A stretch of DNA of 64,000 bases from JBBQWZ01 sp038210135 (GTDB lineage Bacteria > Acidobacteriota > Terriglobia > Bryobacterales > Bryobacteraceae), in assembly GCA_038210135.1 (NCBI GenBank), contig JBBQWZ010000027.1:22696-86695 (forward strand), in the 5' to 3' direction. Within the stretch, counting starts at the first letter, position 1; each line of letters opens with the position of its first letter. The notes beneath the pieces are model-generated. The model did no database searches. It saw only the letters and a program-made list of their open reading frames with translations, and was not told the DNA's origin. Made by a program: the position numbers and the translations under genes. Shown here in pieces: positions 50,815-60,057 of the stretch.

Positions 50815-53193
50815 ATGCGCTACGCTTTCCGTACTCTTCGCAAATCCCCTGGCTTCGCGATCGTCGTCATCCTCACCTTGTCGTTCGGCATTGGAGCTAA
50901 CACCGCTATCTTCAGCGTCGTTGATGGATTGCTGTTGCGCCCGCTCCCGTATCCGACCTCTGACCGGCTTACCTTGCTTTGGGAGACCGAGACGGCGGGA
51001 GAGCTTCGCGAGGTTTCTTTGAGCGTTGAGAACTACCAGGACTGGCGGGACCGGAATCGCGTGTTCGCACATTTGGCGGCTCGCAACGGCTCCCGCACGA
51101 CGCTGACCGGCGGAGCGCAGGCGGAGTACGTCGAGGGCTCGAACGTTACGCGGAATTTCTTCGACGCTCTGGGCGTTCAGCCCGTGCTCGGCCGCGGGTT
51201 CAACGCCGAGGAAGACCGCGTGGGTGGGCCTCCGGTGGCGATCGTCACATCGCGATTCTTCGAGCGGTGGTTCCATGGCGATCCCGCGGCATTGGGCAAG
51301 ACGATTACGCTCGATGGCACGGCCTACTCCGTAGTCGGAGTGCTGCCCGCGGGCTTCCGCTATCCGCTGTATCACGGGCGCGGCGAATACTTCCTTCCGT
51401 TGGGACGCATGCCGCTCGAAGGACGCGGCAGCCATCCCGGACTCTCCGGAATCGGCGCGCTGCGGCCGGGCGTCCCTCTCGCAGCCGCGCGCGCGGACAT
51501 CGCCCGGATCACACGAGAGCTAGCCGTCGAGTATCCGGCATCTAACGCAACCGCCGGGGCGGGAGTCGTCTGGATGAAGGACCGGTTAATGAATGACGTT
51601 CAAGCGACGCTGTTTGTACTGCTGGGCGCGGTGGCGTTCGTCCTGTTGATCGGTTGTGCGAACGTGGCGAATCTCTTGCTGGCGCGCGCGGCTGGCAGGC
51701 GGCAGGAAATGGCTGTCCGTGCCGCGCTCGGCGCCTCGCAGTCCGTCCTGGTGAAACAGTTGCTCACCGAGAGTCTTGTGCTCGCCTCGCTGGCGGGGAT
51801 GCTTGGCATCGCGCTTGCGTGGGCGGGCTTGCGAGTGCTAGTCGCGTTGCTGCCCGCGAATACTCCGCGGCTCAACGAAGTGGCGCTCGATGCTCGCGCA
51901 CTTGCATTCGTCATGGTGGCTTCGCTGCTGACAGGACTCGCGTTTGGCTTGGCACCCGCGTTGCAGGTGGCGCGGCGGAGCCTTGCGGATGCGATTCGCG
52001 ATAGCCGATCGAGATCTGGCGAGAGCGGTTCGCGGCAACGAGGACGGCGATACCTGGTGGTGGCGGAGGTCGCTCTGTCACTTGTATTATTGACGGGCGC
52101 GGGCTTGTTGATCGAAAGCTTCGAACGGCTGCTTGCGGCGTCGCCGGGCTTCCGTGCGGAGCAAATCGTTTCGGTTGATTTCGGATTACCTCCGCAACGT
52201 TACCAAAGGCCGGAGAAGCAGGCCGCGTTCTTCAACGAGTTGCTCGAACGGACGAAGGCGATCCATGGGGTGGAGTCGGCGGCAGTCGCCAACGGAATGT
52301 TCGGCGGCTTGCAGCAGCCGGTTGAGTTTGACGGGCGCCGCGGCGATCTTAAGAATCCGATCTCCACGGATTTTGCGCTAGTGACTCCGGATTACTTCCG
52401 TTTACTTAGCGTTCCGGTCAAGCGCGGCCGACCGTTCAGGGACGCGGACCGGATGGGATCGCCCGCGGTGTGTATCATCGACGACAGCATGGCTGCTGCC
52501 TATTTCCCAAATCAGGATCCGATAGGTCGTCGCGTCCGCACCGGCGGCACCGAGTGGGCGGAAGTGGTCGGTGTCGTGGGCCATGTAAAGAACTACGGAG
52601 TCGACCAGACGTCGAGGATCGAAACCTACCGGCCCGTCGCGCAGGTTCCACTAAGCTTTGGGTCTTTGGTTATCAAATCGGCGGAAAGCCGGACGGCGTT
52701 GATGGCGGCGCTTCGCGAAGAGGTCCGGAGGATAGACGCCGATCTGCCGATGGGCCGCCTGATTGATGTCGAGGAGAGTGTCGCGCAGGGTCGCGCGGAC
52801 AAGCGTGGTGCGACCACGTTGCTGACGCTGTTCGCAGGAATTGCGCTGGCTCTCGCGGCGGTCGGCCTCTATGGCGTGATCTCGTATGCGGTAACGCAAC
52901 GGACGCGCGAGATGGGGGTCCGGTTGGCGTTGGGCGCGCAGAGGCGCGACATTCTCACGTTGATATTGGCGGAGGGAGCGCGGGTGACGGCGTTGGGCGT
53001 CGTCGTGGGTCTAGGGTGCGCGTCGGCACTTACGCGCTATCTAAAGTCGCTGCTGTTCGAAGTTTCGCCCTTCGATTTGCGAGTCTTTGTCGCGACGGCT
53101 CTGTTGATGACCACGGTCGCGCTGGCGGCGGCGTTCGTTCCGGCATGGCGCGCGACGCGCGTGGATCCACTGGCGGCGTTGCGGAACGAGTAG
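50815..53193 (+). CDS. ADOP family ABC transporter permease without the N-terminal extension
   Basis: A 792-residue permease with two MacB/FtsX units: MRYAFRTLRKSPGFAIVVIL at the start, NFFDALGVQPVLGRGFNAEE in the first periplasmic domain, and the close PAWRATRVDPLAALRNE. It lacks the 75-residue cytoplasmic lead of the 30058 protein, and no padR gene adjoins it. Instead it lies between two copies of a 110-bp repeat beside a resolvase, so it looks like captured cargo. The ribosome site is weak, and part of the 5' end may have been lost in the move. No ATPase gene is adjacent. Confidence 0.9.
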   Translation: MRYAFRTLRKSPGFAIVVILTLSFGIGANTAIFSVVDGLLLRPLPYPTSDRLTLLWETETAGELREVSLSVENYQDWRDRNRVFAHLAARNGSRTTLTGGAQAEYVEGSNVTRNFFDALGVQPVLGRGFNAEEDRVGGPPVAIVTSRFFERWFHGDPAALGKTITLDGTAYSVVGVLPAGFRYPLYHGRGEYFLPLGRMPLEGRGSHPGLSGIGALRPGVPLAAARADIARITRELAVEYPASNATAGAGVVWMKDRLMNDVQATLFVLLGAVAFVLLIGCANVANLLLARAAGRRQEMAVRAALGASQSVLVKQLLTESLVLASLAGMLGIALAWAGLRVLVALLPANTPRLNEVALDARALAFVMVASLLTGLAFGLAPALQVARRSLADAIRDSRSRSGESGSRQRGRRYLVVAEVALSLVLLTGAGLLIESFERLLAASPGFRAEQIVSVDFGLPPQRYQRPEKQAAFFNELLERTKAIHGVESAAVANGMFGGLQQPVEFDGRRGDLKNPISTDFALVTPDYFRLLSVPVKRGRPFRDADRMGSPAVCIIDDSMAAAYFPNQDPIGRRVRTGGTEWAEVVGVVGHVKNYGVDQTSRIETYRPVAQVPLSFGSLVIKSAESRTALMAALREEVRRIDADLPMGRLIDVEESVAQGRADKRGATTLLTLFAGIALALAAVGLYGVISYAVTQRTREMGVRLALGAQRRDILTLILAEGARVTALGVVVGLGCASALTRYLKSLLFEVSPFDLRVFVATALLMTTVALAAAFVPAWRATRVDPLAALRNE

Positions 53194-53437
53194 GAACTTC
53201 CTGCGCGACTAATCGCGGATGTCGGCTCCCGACATGACTGTAGTTAACGCAAATTCCATATTCGTGGGGCGAGTTGCCGAGGGCAAAGCGCGCAGAGTTG
53301 TCCCCGCTCCGAGGGTCTACTGCAGGGTCTGCGGACCCCGCATGGTCCGAAAACTGGATCTAGTTGAAATCTCAATGCTTCAGCATCCCATAGGCGGGCT
53401 CGCGACAATGGAACACGCACATGCCAACACCCGCCTT
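53194..53437. other. Spacer between permease and resolvase leader
   Basis: No supported gene. It has several short dyads and a GC-rich stretch (GAGGGCAAAGCGCGCAGAGT near 53278). Nothing identified. Confidence 0.4.
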
Positions 53438-53550
53438 CCTTTATACATGATGCTGACTTGGTTGTATAGGGGGAGTCAAAACATAATGTCGCATTCGCGT
53501 GCGCCGAGGAATCCGGGCTTGATAGGGCCGGACGAATGATCAATGCTGTG
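53438..53550 (+). repeat. Copy B of the resolvase-leader repeat
   Basis: Starts CCTTTATACATGATGCTGAC and ends CAATGCTGTG, four bases before the resolvase ATG. Site-specific resolvases usually keep their recombination (res) site in just this position, so the repeat may be a res/att site as well as the promoter. Confidence 0.85.
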
Positions 53551-53554
53551 ACAC

Positions 53555-54226
53555 ATGACCATTGGCTATGTACGCGTTTCAACCGATAAGCAAGCCGAGC
53601 ACGGTGTTTCGCTCGAAGCGCAAGAAGCCAAGATTCGCGCGATGGCGACCGTGCAGGGCGTTGAACTGGCGGACGTGATTGTGGATGGCGGCGAGTCCGC
53701 GAAGAGCCTGAACCGGCCGGGGCTTCAACGACTCATGACCCTGATTAACGCCGGCAAGGTTCAAGCGGTGATCGTCGCCAAACTCGATCGGCTCACCCGC
53801 AGCGTTAAGGACCTTTGCGGACTTCTCGAACTTTTCGACAAACGGAAGGTGACGCTCGTCTCGGTGGCGGAGGCACTCGACACGGGTTCAGCGGCGGGGC
53901 GGCTGGTCATCACGATCATGGGCGCGGTGAGCCAGTGGGAACGCGAGGCGATCGGCGAGCGAACCCGCGATGCACTCCGGCACAAACGCGGTAACGGCGA
54001 GAGAGTCGGCAATATTGCGTTCGGTTCCCGGCTTTCGAACGACGGCCTTCATCTTGAACCCGACGCCGGCGAGCAGGCCGCGCTCACTGAAATCCGCAGC
54101 CTCCGCAACCAAGGTACTTCCCTTCGGAGAATTGCCACCCTCCTGAATGAGCAAGGACTGAGAACACGTCGTGGATCGTACTGGCGGCTGGAATCCATCG
54201 CGCGCGTAATCGGACGGATTGGCTAA
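53555..54226 (+). CDS. Small serine recombinase (resolvase/invertase)
   Basis: A 223-residue serine recombinase. The catalytic motif YVRVSTDKQAEHG has its Ser at residue 9; LDRLTRSVKDL and SQWEREAIGERTRDAL follow. The C-terminal TSLRRIATLLNEQGLRTRRG is the recombinase DNA-recognition part, without the zinc ribbon and coiled coil of large serine integrases. It is not a member of the large type at 38371. Its leader is duplicated 2.8 kb upstream, with an ADOP permease between the two copies. Confidence 0.93.
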   Translation: MTIGYVRVSTDKQAEHGVSLEAQEAKIRAMATVQGVELADVIVDGGESAKSLNRPGLQRLMTLINAGKVQAVIVAKLDRLTRSVKDLCGLLELFDKRKVTLVSVAEALDTGSAAGRLVITIMGAVSQWEREAIGERTRDALRHKRGNGERVGNIAFGSRLSNDGLHLEPDAGEQAALTEIRSLRNQGTSLRRIATLLNEQGLRTRRGSYWRLESIARVIGRIG

Positions 54227-54280
54227 CATCTTCCCCGCGACCCAGCAGGAATTCCGACCAAACGTCCACGCAGGTTCGCC

Positions 54281-54342
54281 CTAAACCTCCCTAAATTGGG
54301 TCCCCCTCTCGAAAAGGGTCCGCCGGGGGTCGGATTTTGGAA
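54281..54342 (+). repeat. Direct repeat, copy 1
   Basis: A 62-bp sequence starting CTAAACCTCCCTAAATTGGG and containing CTCGAAAAGGG, ending GGATTTTGGAA. A similar 61-bp copy lies at 58700-58760. The centre CCCC-CTCGAAAA-GGGG forms a short hairpin. It begins 54 bp after the resolvase stop. Confidence 0.8.
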
Positions 54343-54670
54343 CGAACTTGGCCTCGAACCGTCGGCAAGCGTCCGCACACCACGACTCTCTGACAACGAA
54401 TAGCAATAGTTTTGCCTACTACACGCTCAGGTAAATTCCGTGAACGGCGTTTCGCGGGGGTGATCGCCAGTCTTGCTTCTGCATGGAGCCCACAGCCGAC
54501 CGTTCTCCGAGTAGCGCGTGATCCGGCCGGAGCAGGCAACGGCGCGCGAAACGTAACTAAACGCTGCGCGACTACTAGTTACCTTGGACCGGTCCAAGTA
54601 GCTTTGAAGAGGGTTGCTGGCGAGGCGACCCGGTAGATTCGGGGCCTTGGTTCATCAAAAGCGATGACAA
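54343..54670. other. Gene-free stretch with palindrome and repeat fragments
   Basis: Contains the perfect 16-bp palindrome CTTGGACCGGTCCAAG (54583-54598) and a CTCCGAGTAGCGCGT segment (near 54510) that recurs in altered form at about 56596. No gene is supported. Confidence 0.5.
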
Positions 54671-56347
54671 TCAGTCCATGCCAAGCCGCGCAAGCAATGC
54701 GGCGATATCAGGCCGCGGGATGAGCGGAACCTCGACTGTTTTGACATCCCCTTCCCCCACCTTGATTCGTACTCCTTTGCCGCCCACCTCTTTTATGAAT
54801 TCCGCGTCGGTCCACGCGCCGTTCGGGACGCCTTCAAACGCATACAGCGTGTACTCGCCGGGCCGAACGGCATCCTTCACTGTAAATGCCCCCGATTGAT
54901 CGAGCACGCCCAGACGAGTTTCAGAGGACTTTAAGTCGGCATCGGAGGTTTCCGGCAGCAATACAACTTGCGCCATCGTAGATCCGCCCGCGTCCTTCCG
55001 TTTGACCACACCGCTCACCCGAGCACCGCGGGCACTGAGCGTCAACTCGATCGTATCTATGGTCCCGGAGAGGAAAAACCCGGCATTAGACGACTCTACC
55101 CCTCCGTAACGAACGGATTTCAAGTAATGCTGTCCGGGTAGCCCGCCTCGCACGCCGACGCGATACCGTCCATCGGTTACGTTATCGAACACAAAACTGC
55201 CGTCGGAGCGCGGCTTTGTGGTTTTCCAGAAGGACACCTCAGCGGACTCGAACCAAAGCACCAATCCAGCTGGCAGAACCGTATCGGCCGTTTCGGGCCG
55301 GATCACGCCCTTCAGGGGATACGAGGCACGCACGGGCAGCGAGACGCCTTCGACGTCGCGATCGTCGACCTGCACGTCGGCGGAGCCCAGACTCATTTCC
55401 TCCGGCACCATTCCTGCCTCCACACGGATTCGATAGCTTCCCGGAGGAACACCTTCAATCTCAAAGGAACCGTCATCTTTCAGGAACCCTGACGGGCCGT
55501 CTGTAATCTTTCCGGATGTGAATGACACGGAAAGCCGTGGCTTCATCCATTGCTTCGCACCTGATAGAACCGGAATGTCTTGTATTCCCGGCACTCTGCC
55601 GCGAATCCGATACACGCTGCTTCGTCGCAGCCGAATCCCCGCACCCGTCAGTTCTTGGCCGGGAAGCAGAACGACTGGCACGGAAGCCGACGAATCAAGC
55701 GAGTTCGGATACCATGTCGGCTGCAACCGAGGCACGGACGCCGCACGATTTCTGGCCTCCCATCCACCATCAGGCTTCGCCAACAGGTGGTACCGGCCTG
55801 GCGGAAGATGCCCGACGCGAAACTCACCCTTATCGTCTACTCCCGCCGATGTAAAGCCCTCCAGTTGCCGCTTGCCCCGTTCCCAGCTGGAGCGAAAAAC
55901 ACTAACCGACGCGTGAGTCCAGAGATCTCCATCCTCATTTGTGACGTGTCCGGAAACAGCCGCAGGGGGCATCAGCTTTATATCCACACCGGAAAGATCC
56001 TGGTTCGCGATCAGTTTCAATTCGAGTGGGACGTCGGCGGGATCTCCATACTTACCATCTATGAACCCCTGGTGTTCCGCCTCCAGAGCGTAACTGCCGG
56101 AGCGAATATCTTTGAAAATAAATCGGCCTTCCTTATCCGTGATCGTTGTGCGGACGTTCGCAGCATCCGACGCGGGTGCGAGCCTCACGTAAGCCTTCCG
56201 CAAGGGTTCGCCGGTGGCGGCGTTGGTCACAGTTCCCCTAATGGTGCCGAGAAAATCGTCGTCCGCATTCGCCACTCCGGCTGTGAAAGCCAGCAACAGA
56301 GCGTATCCCGCAGTGACAATACAGGCACCGTATCTGGTTGAAGTCAC
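54671..56347 (-). CDS. Secreted protein with repeated carboxypeptidase-regulatory-like domains
   Basis: A 558-residue exported protein; GTG start at 56345-56347 behind GGGAG, signal peptide ending GVANA. The mature chain has several beta-sandwich units of the CarboxypepD_reg/SdrD-B kind: GTIRGTVTNAATGEPLRKAY (about 34-53), with DKEGRFIFKDIRSGSYALEA, AVSGHVTNEDGDLW, GEFRVGHLPPGRYHLLA, GSFEIEGVPPGSYRIRVEAG and GSFVFDNVTDGRYRVGVRGG. Such proteins are plentiful in Acidobacteria, where they may bind surface glycans or act in adhesion. No enzyme part is seen. Confidence 0.88.
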   Translation of the reverse strand: MTSTRYGACIVTAGYALLLAFTAGVANADDDFLGTIRGTVTNAATGEPLRKAYVRLAPASDAANVRTTITDKEGRFIFKDIRSGSYALEAEHQGFIDGKYGDPADVPLELKLIANQDLSGVDIKLMPPAAVSGHVTNEDGDLWTHASVSVFRSSWERGKRQLEGFTSAGVDDKGEFRVGHLPPGRYHLLAKPDGGWEARNRAASVPRLQPTWYPNSLDSSASVPVVLLPGQELTGAGIRLRRSSVYRIRGRVPGIQDIPVLSGAKQWMKPRLSVSFTSGKITDGPSGFLKDDGSFEIEGVPPGSYRIRVEAGMVPEEMSLGSADVQVDDRDVEGVSLPVRASYPLKGVIRPETADTVLPAGLVLWFESAEVSFWKTTKPRSDGSFVFDNVTDGRYRVGVRGGLPGQHYLKSVRYGGVESSNAGFFLSGTIDTIELTLSARGARVSGVVKRKDAGGSTMAQVVLLPETSDADLKSSETRLGVLDQSGAFTVKDAVRPGEYTLYAFEGVPNGAWTDAEFIKEVGGKGVRIKVGEGDVKTVEVPLIPRPDIAALLARLGMD

Positions 56348-56790
56348 TTGGCTCTCCCGAATCAGAACACTCCGACTGCAAGTATAAGGCCAGTCGTTTC
56401 GTCTCTTATATTGTAATCCCGCAGAATTTGCAGAGTCGCGGAGGGCATCAGGTGTTGTGGATTAAATCTCCACTTTGCCGCGAGAACGAGCCGCCAGCCG
56501 GATGATCGCGAAAACGCTAGGCGTTTACTAGCGGCTTGGGGTGTATCGTCGGCATTCCGGACAAAGGTCTAGGCCGGGCCGCTTTCGGGCCCTCTCCGAG
56601 TGGCGCGTCACCCGCCCGGAGCGGGTCAATCCGCGAGATGCCGACAAACCAGTCAAGTGGATTACTTCCGTTTTGCCGACGATACTGGAGCTGGCCGACT
56701 GATATTTCCACGAACACTGTTACAATCGGCCGAAGGATTTGACGTTGCATGGAACCGGAGTTCGTATCATCAGGCGTCGAGAGGAGCAGA
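56348..56790. other. Gene-free stretch with left inverted repeat of TIGR03435 gene
   Basis: Holds a GC-rich CTCCGAGTGGCGCGTCACCC segment (56596-56615) with hairpin potential, and the left terminal repeat (56656-56677). No gene is supported. Confidence 0.5.
56656..56677 (+). repeat. Left inverted repeat flanking TIGR03435 gene
   Basis: AGTGGATTACTTCCGTTTTG followed by CC. Its reverse complement recurs at 57627-57648 with one mismatch in 22, on the other side of the TIGR03435 gene. Confidence 0.85.
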
Positions 56791-57540
56791 ATGAGGCGAG
56801 CCGTGCTGGTTGCCCTGGGCCTGTCGGCTCCTTACTGGTTGTTCGGCCAATCTCCGGCGAGAGCGCCCGCATTTGATGTGGCAGCGATCAAACCGAATCG
56901 CAGTCCCCAAAGTACGATGGGCGGCGGCCTATGTTACGGAGGAATCACTTCCATCACGAATTACTCTCTCTCCGAAATCGTTCAACAAATCTACGACGTG
57001 AGGAAATTCCAGATTGTGGTCCGGCCGTCATGGTTCGGTTCGGAAAAATTCGATATCCGAGCTCGTTCGGAATCACGAGTCAACTACCAGCAGTGTGTGC
57101 TAATGATGCAGGCGCTCTTGACTGAGCGGTTTGGGTTACGGTTGCATCGCGAGACTAGACAAATGTCGGTTTTTCGATTGGTGATCGCCAAGGGTGGTGC
57201 CAAACTGCGCAAGATTCCCGACGGCGCTCCGATTGGGGTGAAAACTTTTAACACGAATACGGGGCGGCTTGATACCAGGGGAAGTTCAATGCAGCAACTT
57301 GCGCGAATGCTGGCGGTGACTGGCGAACTAGAAAGTCTCGTGATCGATGCTACTGGTCTCGACGGCGCCTATGAATTCACGCTCGAATGGACACCTCCGA
57401 GTATTCCACCGGATGCCTCGCAATTGCCGGGTCTCCTCACGGCACTACAGCAACAACTTGGGCTCAAATTGGAATCCGGCAAAGGTCCCGTTGAAGTCCT
57501 GGTAATCGATCACGTCCAAAAGAAACCGACCGAAAATTGA
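56791..57540 (+). CDS. TIGR03435 family secreted protein
   Basis: A 249-residue protein; ATG 56791 behind GAGGAGCAG (a longer frame from 56749 lacks sense). Signal peptide MRRAVLVALGLSAPYWLFGQ. The TIGR03435 order is complete: FDVAAIKPNRS (about 30-40), SEIVQQIYDVRKFQIV, WFGSEKFDIRARSE, LMMQALLTERFGLRLHRETR, VFRLVIAKGGAKLRKI, LARMLAVTGE, VIDATGLDGAYEFTLEW and LVIDHVQKKPTEN. The family is expanded in Solibacter-type soil bacteria and its role is unknown; here it lies between inverted repeats. Confidence 0.93.
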   Translation: MRRAVLVALGLSAPYWLFGQSPARAPAFDVAAIKPNRSPQSTMGGGLCYGGITSITNYSLSEIVQQIYDVRKFQIVVRPSWFGSEKFDIRARSESRVNYQQCVLMMQALLTERFGLRLHRETRQMSVFRLVIAKGGAKLRKIPDGAPIGVKTFNTNTGRLDTRGSSMQQLARMLAVTGELESLVIDATGLDGAYEFTLEWTPPSIPPDASQLPGLLTALQQQLGLKLESGKGPVEVLVIDHVQKKPTEN

Positions 57541-57626
57541 AAGATTGTCGTCGCCATTGCCAAGCGAAGTGTAACCACCGCCCACTCGGCATCCAAAGTG
57601 TGACTCTTGCGCAGCGGTGGATCACG

Positions 57627-57648
57627 GGCAAACCGGAAGTAATCCACT
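57627..57648 (-). repeat. Right inverted repeat flanking TIGR03435 gene
   Basis: Reverse complement of the left copy with one mismatch in 22. The two copies are 949 bp apart and enclose the TIGR03435 gene and its upstream region. Confidence 0.85.
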
Positions 57649-57681
57649 GAGGTGTTTAACGCGCGTGTCGTCGGAGTGGCG

Positions 57682-57763
57682 TATTGTCGGCTCCGTCCGG
57701 ATGGTCGGCCACACGAGAAAGCAGGAGCGCAGGGCATTCGAGGATCACTCCTGTGAAGTCGGC
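57682..57763 (+). repeat. Dispersed repeat, copy 1
   Basis: An ATTGTCGGCT ... GAGAAAGCAG ... TGAAGTCGGC pattern. A diverged copy with the same order is at 58424-58490. Both are in gene-free DNA. Confidence 0.5.
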
Positions 57764-57836
57764 ATCGAGGAAGCCAGCGAGACCAAAAGAAAAACGGACG
57801 AACCAGAGAGGCTCGCCCGCTAAGACCGGTTACCGC

Positions 57837-58208
57837 TCACGCCAGTAGTCGTCGGATCTCATCAAGGGTAAGTTGATCCGGCTGCTCGGCATTTGGAAGT
57901 TGAGAAACCCTCACCCATATCCGCCGAGCCAGCCGGGCCAAGCAGTCCGCAGCACCGTGCTGTCCCGGCCCGTCCCCGTCCAGCATCAGCCACGCGGCTT
58001 TGAAGTGCCTGACCAAGAGCTCCTCTTGCTCCTCAGACATCGAGCAGCCCATCAGCGCCACGCACGGGACTCCAGCCGAGGACACTTTCAAGCAATCGAA
58101 GAATCCTTCAACGAGCACGACCCGCCGCTCGGTGTTGCTTTCCGCCACCGCCCGATGAACATTATAAAGCTCCAGGGATTTGTGGAAGCCGACGGGCAGT
58201 CCTCGCCT
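57837..58208 (-). pseudogene. Toprim-domain primase fragment
   Basis: A 123-codon frame, open after an in-frame stop at 58209-58211, reads LPVGFHKSLELYNVHRAVAE, then VVLVEGFFDCLKVSSAGVPC, VALMGCSMSEEQEELLVRHF and WLMLDGDGPGQHGAADCLAR. This is the Toprim fold of DnaG-like primases carried by mobile elements: the VEGFFD glutamate and DGD metal-binding residues are present. The zinc-finger and N-terminal part are gone, so no start is present except an internal GTG at 58148. A remnant, separate from the D5-type fragment at 46207. Confidence 0.8.
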
Positions 58209-59417
58209 TCACCGCAAGACTATTAGGATACATCAGAGGCATCCCGACGTTAATTTACCGGCCTCACCCATGCGGCCGGCGCCGATCTGCGTGGTGATGT
58301 CGTAGACGCCGATTCTGGTCTCCCGGGAACGAGGGCCAAGAGGCTGAAAGGCATAGTGGTTCGCGTCGCGCGGACGCGATTACTCCTGTGTGACGGCGCA
58401 GTGTTTAGCGACTGCTCCGAGCGGATTGTCGGCTACTCGGAGAAAGCAGCTTGGCGCGGCCCTCGGGAAGATTTCTCCCGTGAAGTCGGCGCCGCGTCAG
58501 CAACGCCACTTGCCGAATCACGCCCTATCCGCTGATGTGCTCGACCACGCCCTACAGCCTGAAGATCTCGTTGACGCTGTCTCTAGGCGTGGCCCTTCTC
58601 GTCTGGAAATAACCGCGATGGCCTTTTGCTCTGTACCTCTGGCGTTGGCACCACTCTCGGTCAGCAACAAAGCGACCACCTTCGCGCGTGAATAACACCT
58701 TAAACCCCCTCGATTGGGTCCCCTGCTCGAAAAGGGGTTGCTGGGGGTAGGACTTTGGAAAGCTCCCTGGATGGAGGTGGTTGGCGGGGCGACCTCCGAG
58801 GTGGCTGCGAATGTATCCCCTGCTTTCGACGGGCAGCTTTTCGCCTTCTGAATTTGGCCCTCGATCCCTAGCAGGGGGGTGCCCGGTTAGCGAATTTGAG
58901 ATTCGCGCATCCCGCGGGGACCAAACCAATGCCGCCACGAACCGCCACGCGGGCCGGGGGGTGTTTGTTCGCCCCTCGTCACGACCCGCCCAAAGTCCCC
59001 CAGTATGAGCGACTTACGGGACTGGGTGTGACGTGACGGACCGGTGACGTCACTAGCCGGTCTATGTCCGCCTATAGCGTCCCTAACGCCGGTTCGCTTG
59101 GGAATCGCCCGATTAGAAACGGAGCGCGGCGAAACGGCTGGCAGAAGTCTGGCAGAAGCTGCCGCCTTCAACCGGGTTCCCGCCCTCAAAGGGGGCATAC
59201 CGGCAGGATCCCGGTGCTTTCACAGGTAGCTGCCAAACGGCAAAACTGCGAAGTTTCGCGACCTTTGTGCCGCGGCCGACCCCAGAAAGTCGCTTTTCGA
59301 AGCTGAAGTGGGTAAGAAAAGCCAGTCATGATGACGAAAGTCTCGGCAAGGAGGCATACGAATCAGAGACTTACATGGTATTGGATATCACGCGGAGTTT
59401 CATTCGGTTGCAGTTGA
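58209..59417. other. 1.2-kb gene-free stretch with repeats
   Basis: No gene is supported; the short frames here lack any family and shift composition. It holds repeat copies at 58424-58490 and 58700-58760, and an 11-bp tandem CTGGCAGAAG (59138-59158). Confidence 0.55.
58700..58760 (+). repeat. Direct repeat, copy 2
   Basis: A 61-bp sequence starting TTAAACCCCCTCGATTGGG, containing CTCGAAAAGGGG and ending GGACTTTGGAA. Same orientation as the copy at 54281-54342; the two bracket the carboxypeptidase-like, TIGR03435 and toprim segments. Confidence 0.8.
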
Positions 59418-59789
59418 TTGCAAGATCTCAACGAATTCTTACTGCTTCTTTCCGTCATTGGACTGTACGGAGTGATCGCATATTCGGTGAGCCGGCGGAC
59501 GAAGGAGATCGGAATTCGGATGGCGATCGGGGCAGACAGCGCGGCGGTACTGCGCTCCGTTTTGTTCGAGGGCTTCGGCCTCGCGGGCATAGGAATCGCA
59601 ATTGGAATGACCGCCGCGCTGGCCGCTTCGGGAGTGTTGGGCTCGTTCCTGGTCCGCGTGAATCCGTATGATGTGACGGTGTTCGTCGCAGTCCCGGCGC
59701 TGCTGGTAGCGATCTGCCTGGCGGCCTGTTATCTGCCCGCGCGCAGGGCTTCGCGAGTGGATCCTTTGATCGCGCTTCGCAATGAATAA
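59418..59789 (+). pseudogene. C-terminal fragment of an ADOP permease
   Basis: The frame reads LLLLSVIGLYGVIAYSVSRR, then TKEIGIRMAIGADSAAVLRS and ends ARRASRVDPLIALRNE, the last MacB/FtsX membrane block and C-terminus of an ADOP permease (about 120 of some 800 residues). Similarity starts abruptly near 59436; the upstream bases do not code for the rest. A remnant of a third ADOP gene in this window. Confidence 0.9.
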
Positions 59790-60057
59790 TTAAGTGGAAG
59801 GGCTAAGTACGCAGTGTCCGATCGCTTCGGTCACGCGCGAACTGCGGCAAGCGGCTGGCGAATTCTTACGATATTGGCTCCGTCAATCCCGTCCATAGTA
59901 CTGGTTGCACGCGCATTCAACTGACTTAATAGTTCTCGGAGTGAGTCGTTGCAGGATGAACCATGAAATAGGGACAGAAGTGCACAAAGCGTGGGTGTAA
60001 CGCAGCTTAAATACCAGAACCTCATGTTAAGCTGAGTCCCTCGGAGGAGTTCGAAGA

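Noticed and set aside
37266..59000. Right-end copy of the tRNA-Asn 3' end
   Set aside because: Searched by eye for GGTTCGAGTCCTACCCGAGG through the accessory region; none seen.
59064..59306. 80-codon ORF in the gene-free stretch
   Set aside because: Composition like the other chance frames here; overlaps a second open frame; no family.
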